Assembly: GCF_037042905.1 (NCBI RefSeq)
Contig: NC_087252.1
Span: 35,244,965 to 35,308,964 of the forward strand
Length of the DNA stretch: 64,000 nucleotides
Reading direction: 5' to 3'
Origin: Lytechinus pictus
Taxonomy: Eukaryota; Echinodermata; Echinoidea; Temnopleuroida; Toxopneustidae
Positions 22,701-31,552 of this stretch are shown one piece after another (the first letter of the stretch is position 1; every line of letters starts with the position of its first letter). The translations under genes were made by a program, and so were the position numbers. The notes beneath the pieces were generated by a model, which was given only the letters and a program-made list of their open reading frames with translations, searched no databases and was not told where the DNA came from.

Positions 22701-25396
22701 TCTATAACCACAAATTGATTTTTGAAAGCAAAACACCCAAATCACAATGCTTGACCCAAAGTTATTGAGTATGACGTCAGGGTTCCCACAGAAATTCCAT
22801 GACTAAATTGCTGCTTTCCATGACTTCCTTCCTGGCATGGTTTCCAAAATCAGACACGTTATGATGGCCTCCACCTGAGAGTTCTGAGACACGACAAACT
22901 GCAAAGCTGCCATAGCCAAGAGGTAAATGCAATTCCATGACTTTTCACAAATTTTCCAAATTCCCTGAATTTTTTCCTGACTTTCCATGACCACAAATTT
23001 TTCCAGGATTTTTCATGACTGGGAATCCTGGACATACATACAATCAACTTAGTTGCCAAATTGAATTTTAAGTTGGGAATAGTTTATTAACCGGATCAAA
23101 AGAAGCTACAGTATCTGTATCAACCAGGGTAGGAAATCATTTTTATTATGGGGGGGGGGGCTAATTCTTTCATTTTATGGGGTAACAAGCAATTATGCAG
23201 TAACAGCAATCATTATTCTGCCATAGTTAAATATTGATTTTCTATCCTGAATATTGTTTGTGACAGATCTTGGGGTGACTCTAGGAAGAATGGTCCCCTC
23301 AAGCATGCATTTGGGGGAACTTCATGGCAATTTAGGCTGTCATAAGGGCAAAACTGCCCGTTGCCCTCATGTCTTTCAGGCGCTGCCGTCAACAATACCT
23401 TACCTCTCTCGCAAGCTGCAGATATTTCTCCTTCTCGTCTCCATCCAGTGCTCCCCACATATCGGCCAACATCTTGGTGCACGCTCGGTTATCGAGCCAC
23501 GGGTGCCTAGTCCTGACGACCTGACGATGACGCTTACAGAAGAGTAGGAATGCATTCATAGGCCTTCGGAGCTGACTATCGTCTTGAGAGAAGGACTCGG
23601 CAAACAGGTCATCGGGATTGAGATGGGAATTGGGGATGGTCGTCGAAGAGGATGACGATGGATGCTTTCCAAGTAGATCCTCCTGCAAACAATACCACAT
23701 CAACGATTAAATATACGTACATGTATAACAGATTTGTTCTAAAGGGGGAGAGAACTGACAAATACTGGACGGACTAAGAAGACATGGATGAGGCAAGAGG
23801 AGCAGGTGAGTAGGAGGGTTGGGTTGAGGATGCACTGAATCGGGCAAAGGTGGGGGGAGAGTAAGGACAATTGCTGCGTGTATACTGGGGCCCGTAACAC
23901 AAAACGTAGCAATGATCGTAGAACATTCGTCTACGATTGATTCCATTGACTACAATGTACAATCAATCAATCATGAAAATAAAGCTTACGATCAATCGCT
24001 AACCTGTGTGAAAGAAAGGCCCCAGATTTAAAACTTTGGATCAATGATGATGACTGTGTGTGGTCGCTCATTGACTGTGAGTTCCAATATCTAGTCTTAA
24101 AACATACCTTTGCACTTTTTGTTTGCAGATTTCTATTCATAATCCAATCCAAATCCATATTTTATTGTTCGAAATAGACATGAAATGCTCTGAAAATTTG
24201 CTTTGCCCAATTGATCGTGGGCCCGGCAGCCGCTGTGCAGTGCTAGATCTACGAGGCTCTATCCATTTAATCATTGCACGCCAAACAGGGTAGCAGCAAC
24301 TCCCATCTTTTAATGTCTTTTGGTCTGATGCGGCCGGGTTTGAACTGTGTAAAGAAAGCCTAAAAGCTTTTGAGAACAGAGAAAATGTTTTTGCTACTTG
24401 GTAGATACATCTACTGTGGTATGAATGTATACAGTAGTGGATTAGCATGTAATTTTTTTTCAAGTAGGCCTATATAACAAGACTACAAAGCTCACAATGT
24501 TGCATTATGGGTTAAAACCTGGCCTAATTTGAATAGCTGAAAACTTGAGATGGTGCTATTAGGATTCCTGGGGCCTGTAACACAAAGCTTAGCAATGATC
24601 GCAGAACATTTTTTAACGATTGATTGAATGTGGCTATAATGTACAATTAATTGTGAAAATCAAGTGTAAGATTAATCGCTAACTTTTGTGTTACGAGACC
24701 CAGGGGAGCATTTCATCAACATTTTTGTCTGACAAGTTGTCAGATCTGACAACTTTCCTTGAATTTGATTGGCTGAGAGTCACTGTTACTATGGTAACTG
24801 TCGGATAAAACAGGACTTGTCGGATAAAACGTCTGACGAGTCCTTTCACAAAACGCTCCCTCGGTTTGTATCTGCTTCAAAATAATTTTTTCTCAATGTA
24901 ATCTTGAAGGTAGGAACTAGGAAGGATATTTGTTTTAATTTCATTGAAAAACAAGGAAAATTGAAAGTTTAGCACAATATCCTAAGATGTCCAGTCCTCC
25001 AGGAAATATTGTGCTTAGCCTAGGTTTTTTTTATTAATGTTTTTCACTGGTTTTTTTTTTCATGGGTTCTTTTTTTATTTCTCTCTCACAGCATAATGCA
25101 TAAATCAACATTTGAACACCAAGTCCTAAATACCAATGATCCTTGGCATCAAATTGGCACCAAATTCTATCAAGTGATGGTGAGATTGTACAAAATAGAT
25201 TCCAATCCACTTTGTTTCAGTAGAATCAAGCACTGACAATGTATTTCTTTCAAAAATTTATTCTGAGAGCAATCCAGTTTTTTTTTTAAATAGATGAAAA
25301 AGTGGAAAATATCATGTCAACACCAATAAGAATATTTCTCAGGTTCTTCACCTTTAATTTCCTCAGAGGACTTTTGAAGTCACTGCACTTTGGCAT
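12926..25396 (-). CDS. BBX: BBX (bobby sox) HMG-box transcription factor, nine-exon gene
   Basis: Nuclear HMG-box DNA-binding protein. I assembled nine coding exons from AG/GT boundaries: 25396-25352, 23682-23404, 21072-20919, 19221-19040, 17917-17252, 15537-15350, 14633-14488, 13910-13803 and 13086-12926. All phases agree and no stop interrupts the frame, giving about 642 residues (human BBX is about 941). The HMG box covers about residues 54-122 and starts RRPMNAFLLFCKRHR. Further blocks match vertebrate BBX from memory: PSQMGGLSLLLLAG (161-174), LFQFAE (215-220), RRSCKGRLYRKLV (about 428-440), LPQYAPEQF in exon 7, GSQKRKARK in exon 8, and LAEVASME near the C-terminus. The block order matches the vertebrate protein, so orthology is strong. 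Weakest points: the first exon, and whether the last exon ends at its own TAA or splices on. The human-type basic N-terminal motif before the HMG box was not found. Introns carry many mobile elements. Confidence 0.9.
13148..13345 (+). repeat. SINE fragment in BBX intron 8
   Basis: It contains CCCAGCCATGGCATAAATTC, GCACTCGACCCAGGTGAG and ATGGGTACC, the body of the tRNA-SINE family without its A box. It lies between BBX exons 8 and 9, close to the exon 9 acceptor. Confidence 0.6.
13803..13910 (-). CDS. BBX: BBX exon 8
   Basis: Acceptor TTGTCGACAG, donor GTGAAT, phase 1 on both sides. It encodes GSQKRKARKSSIMHLLPTK, almost the same as the human GSQKRKARKTKITHLV block, a likely nuclear localisation signal. 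It is too short to show as a long open frame and was found from splice sites and the conserved motif. Confidence 0.9.
14488..14633 (-). CDS. BBX: BBX exon 7
   Basis: Acceptor ACCTTCGTAG, donor GTAAGC. It enters in phase 2 and leaves in phase 1. The sequence VEARLATLPQYAPEQF matches the human FNSLPQYSPVTF region, and a lysine-rich segment (KKKSGLKSKK) follows, as in vertebrates. Confidence 0.9.
14740..14870. repeat. Diverged relative of the GGGCTCGACATTAGC repeat
   Basis: CCAGGGCTTTACACTAACCC followed by ACTGGTCCAG and a later ACTGGTCCCC resembles, in degenerate form, the repeats at 35731 and 37690. A (ATC)n tract lies just before it. Confidence 0.35.
15350..15537 (-). CDS. BBX: BBX exon 6
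   Basis: The acceptor CTTACACAG precedes 15537 and the donor GTAAGT (full consensus) follows 15350. It enters in phase 0, continuing LVDQ into GMLESLQ, comparable with human LVSEGMLTSL. It holds a basic RRPRKRT segment and ends in phase 2. A 975-bp repeat begins only 13 bases upstream of the exon, so the repeat supplies the branch-point region of this intron. Confidence 0.9.
15551..16525. repeat. DR1-rich dispersed repeat, copy 2, in BBX intron 5
   Basis: It differs from copy 1 (8481-9467) at only a handful of positions (for example AATAGAGC for AATATAGC, AGACGTTC for AGATGTTC) and in GCC/GTC tract length, so the two copies are young or homogenised. Perfect TGACCTTTGACCT motifs lie at 15764, 15926, 16089 and 16281. 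The left end is 13 bases from BBX exon 6, on the acceptor side. Confidence 0.88.
17252..17917 (-). CDS. BBX: BBX exon 5: long acidic/lysine-rich central exon
   Basis: Largest exon, 222 codons, phase 0 to 0, acceptor CTCCTCAG and donor GTAATT. The protein is low in complexity: Asn/Thr-rich, then Glu/Lys-rich with a run of nine lysines, then a conserved end RRSCKGRLYRKLVDQ that matches the human RSCKGALYKTLV region. The Lys run and the RKSRR segment could act as nuclear localisation signals (inference). The plus-strand reading frame through this exon is only a shadow. Confidence 0.88.
17964..18253 (+). repeat. tRNA-derived SINE in BBX intron 4
   Basis: It starts AAGCGTTGTGGCCCAGTGGA and has a degraded B box (GGGTTCAAACTCC). 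The family body follows, and it ends in an (ATT)n tail at 18222-18253, a typical SINE 3' end. It lies 46 bases upstream of the BBX exon 5 acceptor in the opposite orientation to the gene. Confidence 0.85.
18741..18873. mobile_element. Small palindromic MITE, GGGGCCCGTAACAC family, copy 1
   Basis: The ends GGGGCCCGTAACACAAAAC and TTTGTGAACTACGGGACCC are inverted. The central part holds GCAATGATCGTAGAACATTT and ATTAATCGCTAACC, also inverted. Copies 2 and 3 lie at 23887 and 24570. Confidence 0.8.
19040..19221 (-). CDS. BBX: BBX exon 4: MGGLSLLLLAG and LFQFAE blocks
   Basis: The acceptor TTTTTCAG precedes 19221 and the donor GTAGGC follows 19040. It enters in phase 1 and leaves in phase 0. It encodes PSQMGGLSLLLLAG at its start and LFQFAE at its end, two short blocks that follow the HMG box in the same order in vertebrate BBX (human has MGGLSMLLLAG and LFQFAE). 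A large hairpin lies just upstream of the acceptor (see 19241-19324). Confidence 0.92.
19241..19324. repeat. Near-perfect 84-nt hairpin upstream of BBX exon 4
   Basis: Arms 19241-19281 and 19284-19324 (41 nt each, about three or four mismatches) start GGTAAAGGAAATAATCTGTT and end with its complement, with a 2-base loop. The hairpin lies 20 bases upstream of the BBX exon 4 acceptor on the gene's strand. Confidence 0.85.
19697..19800. repeat. (ATT/ATC)n microsatellite
   Basis: About 100 bases of ATT repeats with interspersed ATC. The leucine-rich plus-strand frame here is a repeat artefact. Confidence 0.9.
20013..20466. mobile_element. Element with GGGGGTACTCGACC end, copy 1, in BBX intron 3
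   Basis: It begins CCGAGGGGGG followed by TACTCGACCAAAAAAGTAGT and ends TATACTGAGTGCCCCCTCCC. It matches 47740-48246 along most of its length (GGTAGGTATGTGC, TGCGAAGCTTTGGAGCGGAT). The flanks GCTATGAC and GCAATGAC may be an 8-bp target duplication with one mismatch. Overlapping open frames on both strands reflect GC-rich palindromic content, not genes. Confidence 0.75.
20919..21072 (-). CDS. BBX: BBX exon 3: end of HMG box and basic tail
   Basis: The acceptor GACAG precedes 21072 and the donor GTAAAT follows 20919. The exon opens in phase 0 with CKAAFMKAHPDYKW, which finishes HMG helix 3 as in BBX (human AFMKANPGYKW). A Lys/Pro/Thr-rich linker follows. It ends in phase 1 inside a Gly/Asp codon completed by exon 4. 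Confidence 0.93.
21137..21480 (+). repeat. Second-type tRNA-derived SINE
   Basis: The head GCATCGTGGTGTAGCAGTTC with B-box-like GTTTGAATCCC differs from the GTGGCCCAGTGG family. The body carries CACCCAGGTGTTAAATGGGT, CTCCCCAGGGAGTGGAG and a terminal TAAAGCG...GATTATC. A reverse copy of this body is at 32347-32530. Confidence 0.75.
21581..21873 (-). repeat. tRNA-derived SINE, reverse orientation
   Basis: The minus strand reads GGAGCGTTGTGGCCCAGTGG, then GGGTTTGAATCCC and the family body, ending in GCGCTATAC and a (TTA)n tail at 21582-21592. It is a near full-length copy of the 811 family. It adjoins a second, disrupted copy at 21882. Confidence 0.85.
21882..22445 (-). repeat. Truncated SINE split by a transposon insertion
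   Basis: The plus strand shows TTCACCTCACCTGGGTCAAG up to AACCCACAAC, then a 398-bp insert, then CCACAACCCTCTGTTTGAAA and a degraded tRNA head. Removing the insert restores the order of the SINE. Confidence 0.7.
21982..22379. mobile_element. 398-bp transposon inserted in a SINE, with target duplication
   Basis: The ends AGACCTGTCAACC and GGTTGGCAGGTCT are inverted repeats with one mismatch. The flanks CCCACAAC (21974-21981) and GCCACAAC (22380-22387) look like an 8-bp target duplication. The interior has CpG-rich patches (GCGCACTCGCTCATCGCGGC) and no coding sequence. Confidence 0.75.
22781..23032. mobile_element. CAGGGTTCCC-type non-autonomous element
   Basis: It starts CAGGGTTCCCACAGAAATTC and ends TTTCATGACTGGGAATCCTG. 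The inner CCATGACTTTTC/TTCCATGACC segments repeat. The ends resemble common hAT-type MITEs; I see no clean target duplication. Confidence 0.5.
23404..23682 (-). CDS. BBX: BBX exon 2: acidic linker and most of the HMG box
   Basis: The acceptor TTTGCAG precedes 23682 and the donor GTAAGG follows 23404, phase 0 on both sides. The exon encodes a Ser-rich, acidic stretch, then RRPMNAFLLFCKRHR, the HP-x-LDNRA segment, and the KMLADMW and EKEKYLQLARE helices. Spacing is collinear with the BBX HMG box, including the diagnostic LDNR, rather than with SOX or TCF/LEF boxes. Confidence 0.95.
23887..24023. mobile_element. GGGGCCCGTAACAC MITE, copy 2
   Basis: It shares GCAATGATCGTAGAACATTC and ATCAATCGCTAACC with the copy at 18741 and has the same inverted ends (GGGGCCCGT and GGCCCC). 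It lies in the BBX intron upstream of the HMG exon. Confidence 0.75.
24570..24701. mobile_element. GGGGCCCGTAACAC MITE, copy 3
   Basis: A diverged third copy: GGGGCCTGTAACACAAAGC at the left, TTTTGTGTTACGAGACCC at the right, with the same inner inverted segments. Confidence 0.75.
24704..24860. mobile_element. Palindromic MITE GGGAGCATTTCATC type
   Basis: It starts GGGAGCATTTCATCAACATT and ends CCTTTCACAAAACGCTCCC, imperfect inverted repeats with inner TCTGACAAGTTGTCAGA and GTCTGACGAGTC. It adjoins the preceding MITE. Confidence 0.65.
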
Positions 25397-25410
25397 CTTG
25401 TTTTTTATAT
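25352..25410 (-). CDS. BBX: BBX coding exon 1 (candidate start exon)
   Basis: A good acceptor (long pyrimidine tract then CTACAG, reading the minus strand) opens the exon at 25410, and a GTGAAG donor closes it at 25352. The ATG at 25396-25394 has A at -3. It encodes MPKCSDFKSPLRKLK and ends in phase 0, as the HMG exon requires. The first 14 bases would be 5' untranslated, so a non-coding exon should lie upstream. The link to the HMG exon rests on phase and splice sites only; this peptide is not one I recognise from vertebrate BBX. Confidence 0.5.
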
Positions 25411-26500
25411 CTGTAGAAAAAAAAGAAAGGAAACAGTTAAGGACATATTTATGATCAACAGAACATAACAAATACATGTATGCCTAGATTATCAATTGTA
25501 CCATGGTACGAAACCATGGACTACCAAGTATGCAGGACCGTCTTTCGTGTCGCCCATTTATTATGATGCGCCATGTGAAACACATGTTAAATAAATTACT
25601 TGCAAACACATTTTATTCATCTGCTAGAGTAAACAAAATCTTTGTTTATAAAATTATGTGATATATCAGGAAATTGTATACAAATCGATTAAAATGCTAG
25701 CTAACAAATTTCATTTGTTTATCATACATTTCAGAAAAATCCCGCATACAGCGCATCATAAAAGATGGGCGACACGAAAGATGGTCCTTGGAAAGACCCT
25801 TTCGTGCAATCGGCCCCAGATTTTTAAACATGTTGTGCTTCATTCATAAATCTTAATCTTAATCCTTTCTATGATAGGCTCAACACTTATCAGTCGCCCC
25901 TTGTATTCATTTTCTTTTCTCCTACTTAATAAAAATGTAAGAGTAGTGTTGTTTGCATCGATACCAAATACATATTATGTACCTCACTAACTAGCAAGTT
26001 GACATAAAACTTAAATTCTAGTTTACCTGTAGTTACATCCTCTTGCTTGAGAAAAAAGTTGCACAATTAAATACTTCATACAGTACATGCGCATTATTTG
26101 TGGTGTTTATGGTTGGGGAATGTCTGACAAAAACTCTGTAGTCTGTTGGAAGGGATTTTTTTTTTAGTTTAAAGTTTAAGGGGTGGTTTAAAAAAATGAG
26201 TCAACAATTTTGAGGGGCTCAGAAAAGGCATATGGGGAAAAATTCATTAAAATCAAGCAAAAAAATTGACCTTCCCACAAAAATATAATTTTGTGGTAAA
26301 TTTTGCCATACTGTAATTCAAAACATATATTTTTCACCCTTTTTTCTTTCCTTATTTTCTCCCTTTTCCTTGAACCTGAAAATCTGGGGTCCATCTAGCT
26401 TTTGGATGTAAAAGGTTGGTGATTATTGTACAGATGTAAATTTCATGCCTTTGATAATCATCTTTTCCATGATACTTTGCATTCTAATTTCCACTCCCTA

Positions 26501-26811
26501 TACTTCTCTTTCCTCTTCTACTTCTCAATTCTTCTTCCTCTGCTTTCTCTTCTCCTTCTTCTTCCTCTTCTTTTACTTCTTCTTCTCCTTCTTTCTCTTC
26601 TTCTTCCTTTTCTTCTCCTATCTCTTCTTCTTCCTCTTCTTCTTCTGCCTCTTCTTCTTTCTCTTCTCCTTTCTCTTCTCCTTTCTCTTCTCCTTTCTCT
26701 TCTCCTTCTTCCTCTTCTTCATTCTCCTTCTTATTCCTCTTCTTCTCCTCCTTTTTCTTCTTCTCCTTTCACTTCTTCTTATTCCTCTTCTTCTCCTCCC
26801 TTTTCTTCTTC

Positions 26812-26844
<33 letters not shown>

Positions 26845-27030
26845 TTTCTATTCTCCTTCCACTTATTCTTCTTTTTCTCCTTCTTTTTTTTCTTCTTCCC
26901 CTTTCTCTTCTTCTCCTTCTCCTTCTCTTTTTCTCCTTAATCCTCTTTTTTCTCCTTCTTCCTTTTCTTCTTCTCCTCTTCCTCCTTCTGCTTCGCCTTT
27001 CTCTTCCATTATTTCTTCTTCTTCTCGCTC
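26501..27030. repeat. 530-bp polypyrimidine (TTC/TCC)n tract
   Basis: The plus strand is nearly all C and T, a mosaic of TTC, CTT and CTCC repeats; the minus strand is all purine. The long Ser/Leu/Phe frames on plus and the Arg/Lys-rich frame on minus are artefacts of the repeat. Confidence 0.95.
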
Positions 27031-27102
27031 GTCGCACTTTTCCTCTTTCCTTTATCTGGAATTTTGCGTGCTATGACGTAATTTGCAGAAGCTGGCAAAC
27101 GG

Positions 27103-27290
27103 ACTGAGATGGGTTTGAGCCGAGGTAGGTTTCCGTTTTTACACCTACAAATCGGTGGACCGAGGCCGGCCCAGGGCCTGCCTGAGACTACCTTTTGAGG
27201 TGGTCTCCGGTAGGTTCGCCAAGGTAGGCCCCGAGCCGGCCCAGGGCTACCGATTTTCTAGATGTATCATGTAACAGGGATCTATGAGTA
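27103..27290. mobile_element. GC-rich element with GGCCCAGGGCCTG motifs
   Basis: GAGCCGAGGTAGGTTTCC and GCCGGCCCAGGGC recur here in direct and inverted form. It resembles the 6704-7123 element in style (flank ...GTAACAGGGATCTATGAG). The boundaries are approximate. Confidence 0.4.
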
Positions 27291-27299
27291 TGATTGTTA

Positions 27300-27690
27300 A
27301 ACCTGTAAAAAATGAAATTGGTCTATTGCAGGTCTATGTGATGATTCAAACAATAAAAATCAAAAAAATAGTGAGGACATCTTCGACTTTCACATTTCCA
27401 TATCACTGACATGAGCATAGACCCTAGAATCTCCTAGATCCTCTCTACATTATAATTTATATAGGCTGTTTTGTGAAAAATAAGCAAGATAAGCAAAACT
27501 TTTGTTTTAAGTGTAATTGACTTTAAAAAGTCTTAACTTTCTTAGCTTACTGACCTGTATTTACATCCGATTTTGATGAAATTTTCAGTGTTAAAAAATA
27601 ATGACTAAAGTAATGAAAAAAGTAAAGACAATGTTATGCTTGTTTGATTGAGTCAAATCAACATTTTTCTGAAGTGGACTTGACCTTTAA
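27300..27690. mobile_element. Family B MITE fragment
   Basis: It has the right half of family B: ATTCAAACAATAAAAATCAA, AATAGTGAGGACATC, TTTTGATGAAATTTTCAG and the end GGACTTGACCTTT next to TTAA. The left arm is missing or strongly diverged. Confidence 0.6.
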
Positions 27691-28081
27691 TTTAATTGTC
27701 TATGTTTCATCTTTCCTCATCCAAAGCGGACAACACGTACAAGCCCATGATTTCATTTGTCTATAGCCAATGGCAATGCCAAGACAAGCGGCAAAATCGC
27801 CAACTAGTTACCATCCATCGCATCATCACACACGACACAGTTCGAAGCGAGCATAGCTAGCCTTCACACGGCCGGGGATCGGAGCGCAGCTGCTGATGCG
27901 ACTTTCTCTCAACTGCTCCACTGGCACTGGCACTGCACTCCACAAATTGAGCACACCATCAAACACGTTTTTCTCCAAAATCCTCGTTTAAAATGATATG
28001 TTTGCGATGGAACATGATACCATTCCTCCAGAAGCACTAATAATCAAAATCTCTTTCATACGGAAACCAGTCGTCACTTAC

Positions 28082-28250
28082 CTCATTCAATTAAAAAGAT
28101 GTAAAAAGTCATGTTTCAGAGAGACCGTCCAGGCAAGTCAACGCAATTTACTCTAATTTGCATATTTCACGACCCGAGTTGACCTTACAGTGAGCTAGCT
28201 GTCGTTTGCAGACACAAAACTTTATCTGAAAGGAAAGTTGTTGAAAGCAG
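28082..28250 (-). other. Candidate 5' non-coding exon and promoter-proximal region of BBX
   Basis: A full-consensus donor (GAG followed by GTAAGTG) lies at 28081 on the minus strand. It ends a stretch with no long open frame but a short upstream ORF (ATG ACT TTT..., ten codons including stop). It is the best upstream splice partner I see for the untranslated start of BBX exon 1. The upstream limit is a guess. Confidence 0.3.
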
Positions 28251-29588
28251 TCTGATTTTATAGATAAAAGTAGCCCTTCAGGACTTTTTTACTACAACTC
28301 TATCAAACTTTAAACTTAAAAAATGATTTGAAACTTTCTCTAGATTTGTTTCGAGGCACACTTTTAATTGAAGTATCAGTTAGGGTCTGTGGCTTCAGAC
28401 TAGACTAGCTGCATTTGCTCTGCGTTGGTGGTGCATCTGCCAGCAAGAGAGCTCAGCAACATCTCGCATCCAGGGATGCTATCATTGATGCTGTGAATAT
28501 CCCCGTGAACATCCGGATAATCAGTGAATTGTTAGCTGGTAACTCGTTTGATCAGCTAGACCAGGGCGGGGACCAGGGAGCTGGGAAAGGAAACAGAATG
28601 GGAGAGAGCAGTCAGAAACACCTACACATTAATTGGCTGAGCACTTGCGTATATAGGTCGATCTCTGTAAAAAAAAAAAAATTTGGAGCCCCCCCCCCCC
28701 CCCATCAAGTTTCACGTCCTGGAAAACCCCCCAGAAAATCCTCATTCACTGCAATAGTAAAGCTTAGCTAATGTTGCAGGTTTTTTCCAGTAGAGTAACT
28801 TCAAAAATTTCATTTTGAAAATGCCCCCCCCCCCCTCTGAATTTCTTTTTCTTTTTTATTGCTTGCTTTTCATTCCTATCTTCTCATTCTGTTCTTTCAT
28901 TCTATCTCCTTTCCAGCTCTCCCCCTCTCAATCTCCTTGACATCCTTCATATCTCTCTCCTCTGATGTTCCAATATCTCTCAAACTTGAACCATTCTCTT
29001 TTTTCTAATATTTTTTCTCCATTCAAATCATCACATCAAAACCATGATTGAATAATTCATATTTTAAAGGTCGACCCCTACATAAAGGTTATTTGAATAA
29101 ACTGGGAAAATCTAGTATACCACTAGAAATTTAATAAGAGTTGGATACAAAGTAAGAAAGTTGTGACCTTCCAAATTTCACTTTACCCATGGACCTAGGT
29201 CTATACTTTACCTAACATATAGGCCTTCACAACTGACCCAAGGATTAACATAAATCCAGATGATATTTACTATTGTTTGCAAGTGTTATACATGTAACTG
29301 ATTTGATAAAAGAACAAAATAAAACCAGCAAATCGTGTGGCAAAATCAGTTTAAATCCATATATCTTTATTGTACATTCCAAGACAATGACATTTATAAT
29401 TCCATAGATTATCAAATAGGTCAACAAAATGTCATCTTTCAACATTCGAAGGTTGCCAATTGGGTGGAGATAAATGTATTTGTATTACTTTACAAGAACC
29501 TTGGAAAAAAAACTTTCGGTCTGTTTGTAATAAGTTCATTTGCATCTAATTTTCTCTTCATTAGCATCAAGTTATTATACAATTCATC
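28251..29588. other. Stretch upstream of BBX, no gene assigned
   Basis: A plus-strand frame at 28415-28771 starts in non-repetitive sequence (GGASASKRAQQHLASRDAII) but runs into an A-run and C-run and has no domain I recognise. The rest is AT-rich with C/T-rich patches. Confidence 0.3.
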
Positions 29589-30120
29589 TTAAAGGGGTAC
29601 TCCAGGCTTAAAAGATTAGGTAAAATCCAACTTAACCAAAAAAATCGTAAAAAACGGACAAGGAATAACAAAACGACAACCATTTAAAATTTTACATTAT
29701 GTCGGCAAAAGAGTTCTCTGCATGTCTTCATGAATATGCAATGAGCAAGCTGATGTCATATCCCCACTTATTCTTCTGTATTTAATTATATGAGATAATA
29801 ATTATCTACTTCAATTTTTCCTCCAATAATGAAAAAAAAATATTGGATTGACACTTGACTTAAAGTGTTAGACAAATATTATTGCTGCAACTTATTTATT
29901 AAAGGGAGACATATCATCTTGTTTGAAAATATGAAAAAATTATGGTTTCATGTAATTTAAAAGAAAAAGGAAAGTGGGGACATGACATCATCGGATCATT
30001 TATTGCATATTCATGATGGCATGAATATAACTGGTTTCACAAAATATTGCTCAATTTTAATGTTATTTATTCAGAATTAAAAGCATGTTGTTTAGTGAAT
30101 TTTACCCTACATATAATGGC
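29589..30120. mobile_element. Diverged family A MITE
   Basis: It starts at TTAA with AAAGGGGTACTCCAGGCTTA. It contains CTTCATGAATATGCAATGAG, CAATAATGAAAAAAAAATAT and the mirrored CATTTATTGCATATTCATGA. The right terminus is decayed. Confidence 0.6.
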
Positions 30121-30628
30121 CAATATTTTGAAGTCGTATTTAATTTAAACTCTGGTTTGAAATTGTGGTTTAACTATGGATAGCCAATTATAAATCTCTA
30201 ACAGTAGAAGTTCATAGTATCAGTTCATTTGACTCTCAAATCACTCTTAACTGTCTGGGAAGGATGAATAAGATAATTGTCTTCACCATTAAAGAATTAG
30301 GAAAGAGCACAGTAGACATAAGAAACATACCCTGTGAGATTTTGACATGTTTGGCTTCCCATAATTTTAGCGTAGAGTTAAACCACGGTCTAAGACAAAC
30401 CCGAGTTCGGAATATGGGCCAATATACGTTTAGCCTGGAGTATCCTTTTAACCTCAATAAATAATACAGGTAACTTTGCCCAAGTCTAATCTTCTGGAAC
30501 TACCGAAATCAACATAAAAGTTATGTAGGAGGCAAATAATACATGTTTTGCATAGTCCAGTTTGAAAAAAACTGCTTGACTTATGAAAGGATGACCTAAG
30601 CAAGTTTACCTCTATATATATTAAAAAT

Positions 30629-31098
30629 GTGTATATGTGACCGGCCACCCCCAAACCAACAATAAGTCGCCATGGAAGGTTCTCAGTAAATCGCCAAAAT
30701 AGTAATTTGGTCTCCAAAAAGCAAAATTTAATTCTCTGAAAGAGCAATCCTTCTTCTTCATACTGTGAAAATTTGAAGAACTTTGTAAAGTTTAATAAAA
30801 GAAAAGATCTACAAGAGTTTCTTTGACACCATGTTTTGGGGGGACTACTTGGAAGTTACACCAAGATTGCAGTGTGCACATCTCATGATTGAGTGAACCA
30901 AAAACTTCAAACCTTGTTTTCTCCTTATTTTTTAAGCTCTAGCTGAATTCCCTCTGCATTCAATCAAGCACTTATGAGGGTTGATCAAATTTTATGTCAT
31001 CTTAAATTTTAGGAAGTGGTTTTCCATGCTCAATGAAAATCTCAATATTCATTTTGGGTGACTTACTGTTGATTTTGGGGTGACTGGTCACATATATG
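30629..31098. mobile_element. 470-bp inverted-repeat element
   Basis: The left end GTATATGTGACCGGCCACCC followed by CCAACAATAAGTCGCC pairs with the right end GTGACTTACTGTTGATTTTG then GGTGACTGGTCACATATATG. About 45 bases of imperfect inverted repeat flank an AT-rich centre. Confidence 0.7.
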
Positions 31099-31177
31099 CA
31101 ATTGCATGTATGTTGACAAGAAAAATAGTGAAGAATGAAGCTGTAGTCACATACAGAGAAAGTCCTGCCTCAGAACA

Positions 31178-31435
31178 GGGTGGATCCAGGATTTTCCAAA
31201 GGGGGGGGGGACATTTCTGTTCAGAAAAGTTCTGACAAATAATACTAATAAAAGAAATTTCACTCGCCAATGATGGTTGTGTCACAAAACAAATTTTGCA
31301 AGCCATCCCCGCCCCCCCAAAAAGGTCACCATTTGCGTATGCACATTTTTCACTCAAATTAGTTTGTATGGGTTTCAAAAGGGGAGGGGGGTGGGGCAAG
31401 GGCCGGATTTTCCCCACTTGGATCCGCCACTTCCC
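31178..31435. mobile_element. GTGGATCC-ended non-autonomous element
   Basis: GGTGGATCCAGGATTTTCCA at the left and GGATTTTCCCCACTTGGATC followed by CGCCAC at the right are inverted. A G-run follows the left end. The boundaries are approximate. Confidence 0.55.
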
Positions 31436-31552
31436 GAGACTTCCCACCAGAGGAGTCTCCAGTTATATAATTTGTTCATGTTCTCCATAGTCAGGTGCAG
31501 GTCACCACAGGCCAAACCTTTACCAGTTATTACCACTGTAATAAACTGAACT

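Larger units (their letters stand above)
25411..28081 (-). other. Presumed first BBX intron
   Basis: If the 28082 donor is real, this is the first intron. It holds the polypyrimidine tract at 26501-27030, an inverted-repeat element at 27103-27290, a family B MITE fragment, and a less AT-rich patch at 27750-27960 that might be an alternative promoter. Confidence 0.35.

Noticed and set aside
26426-27107. Long Ser/Leu/Phe-rich open frames on plus and an Arg/Lys-rich frame on minus
   Set aside because: All follow from the TTC/TCC polypyrimidine tract. Frames stay open because the tract contains no stop codons.
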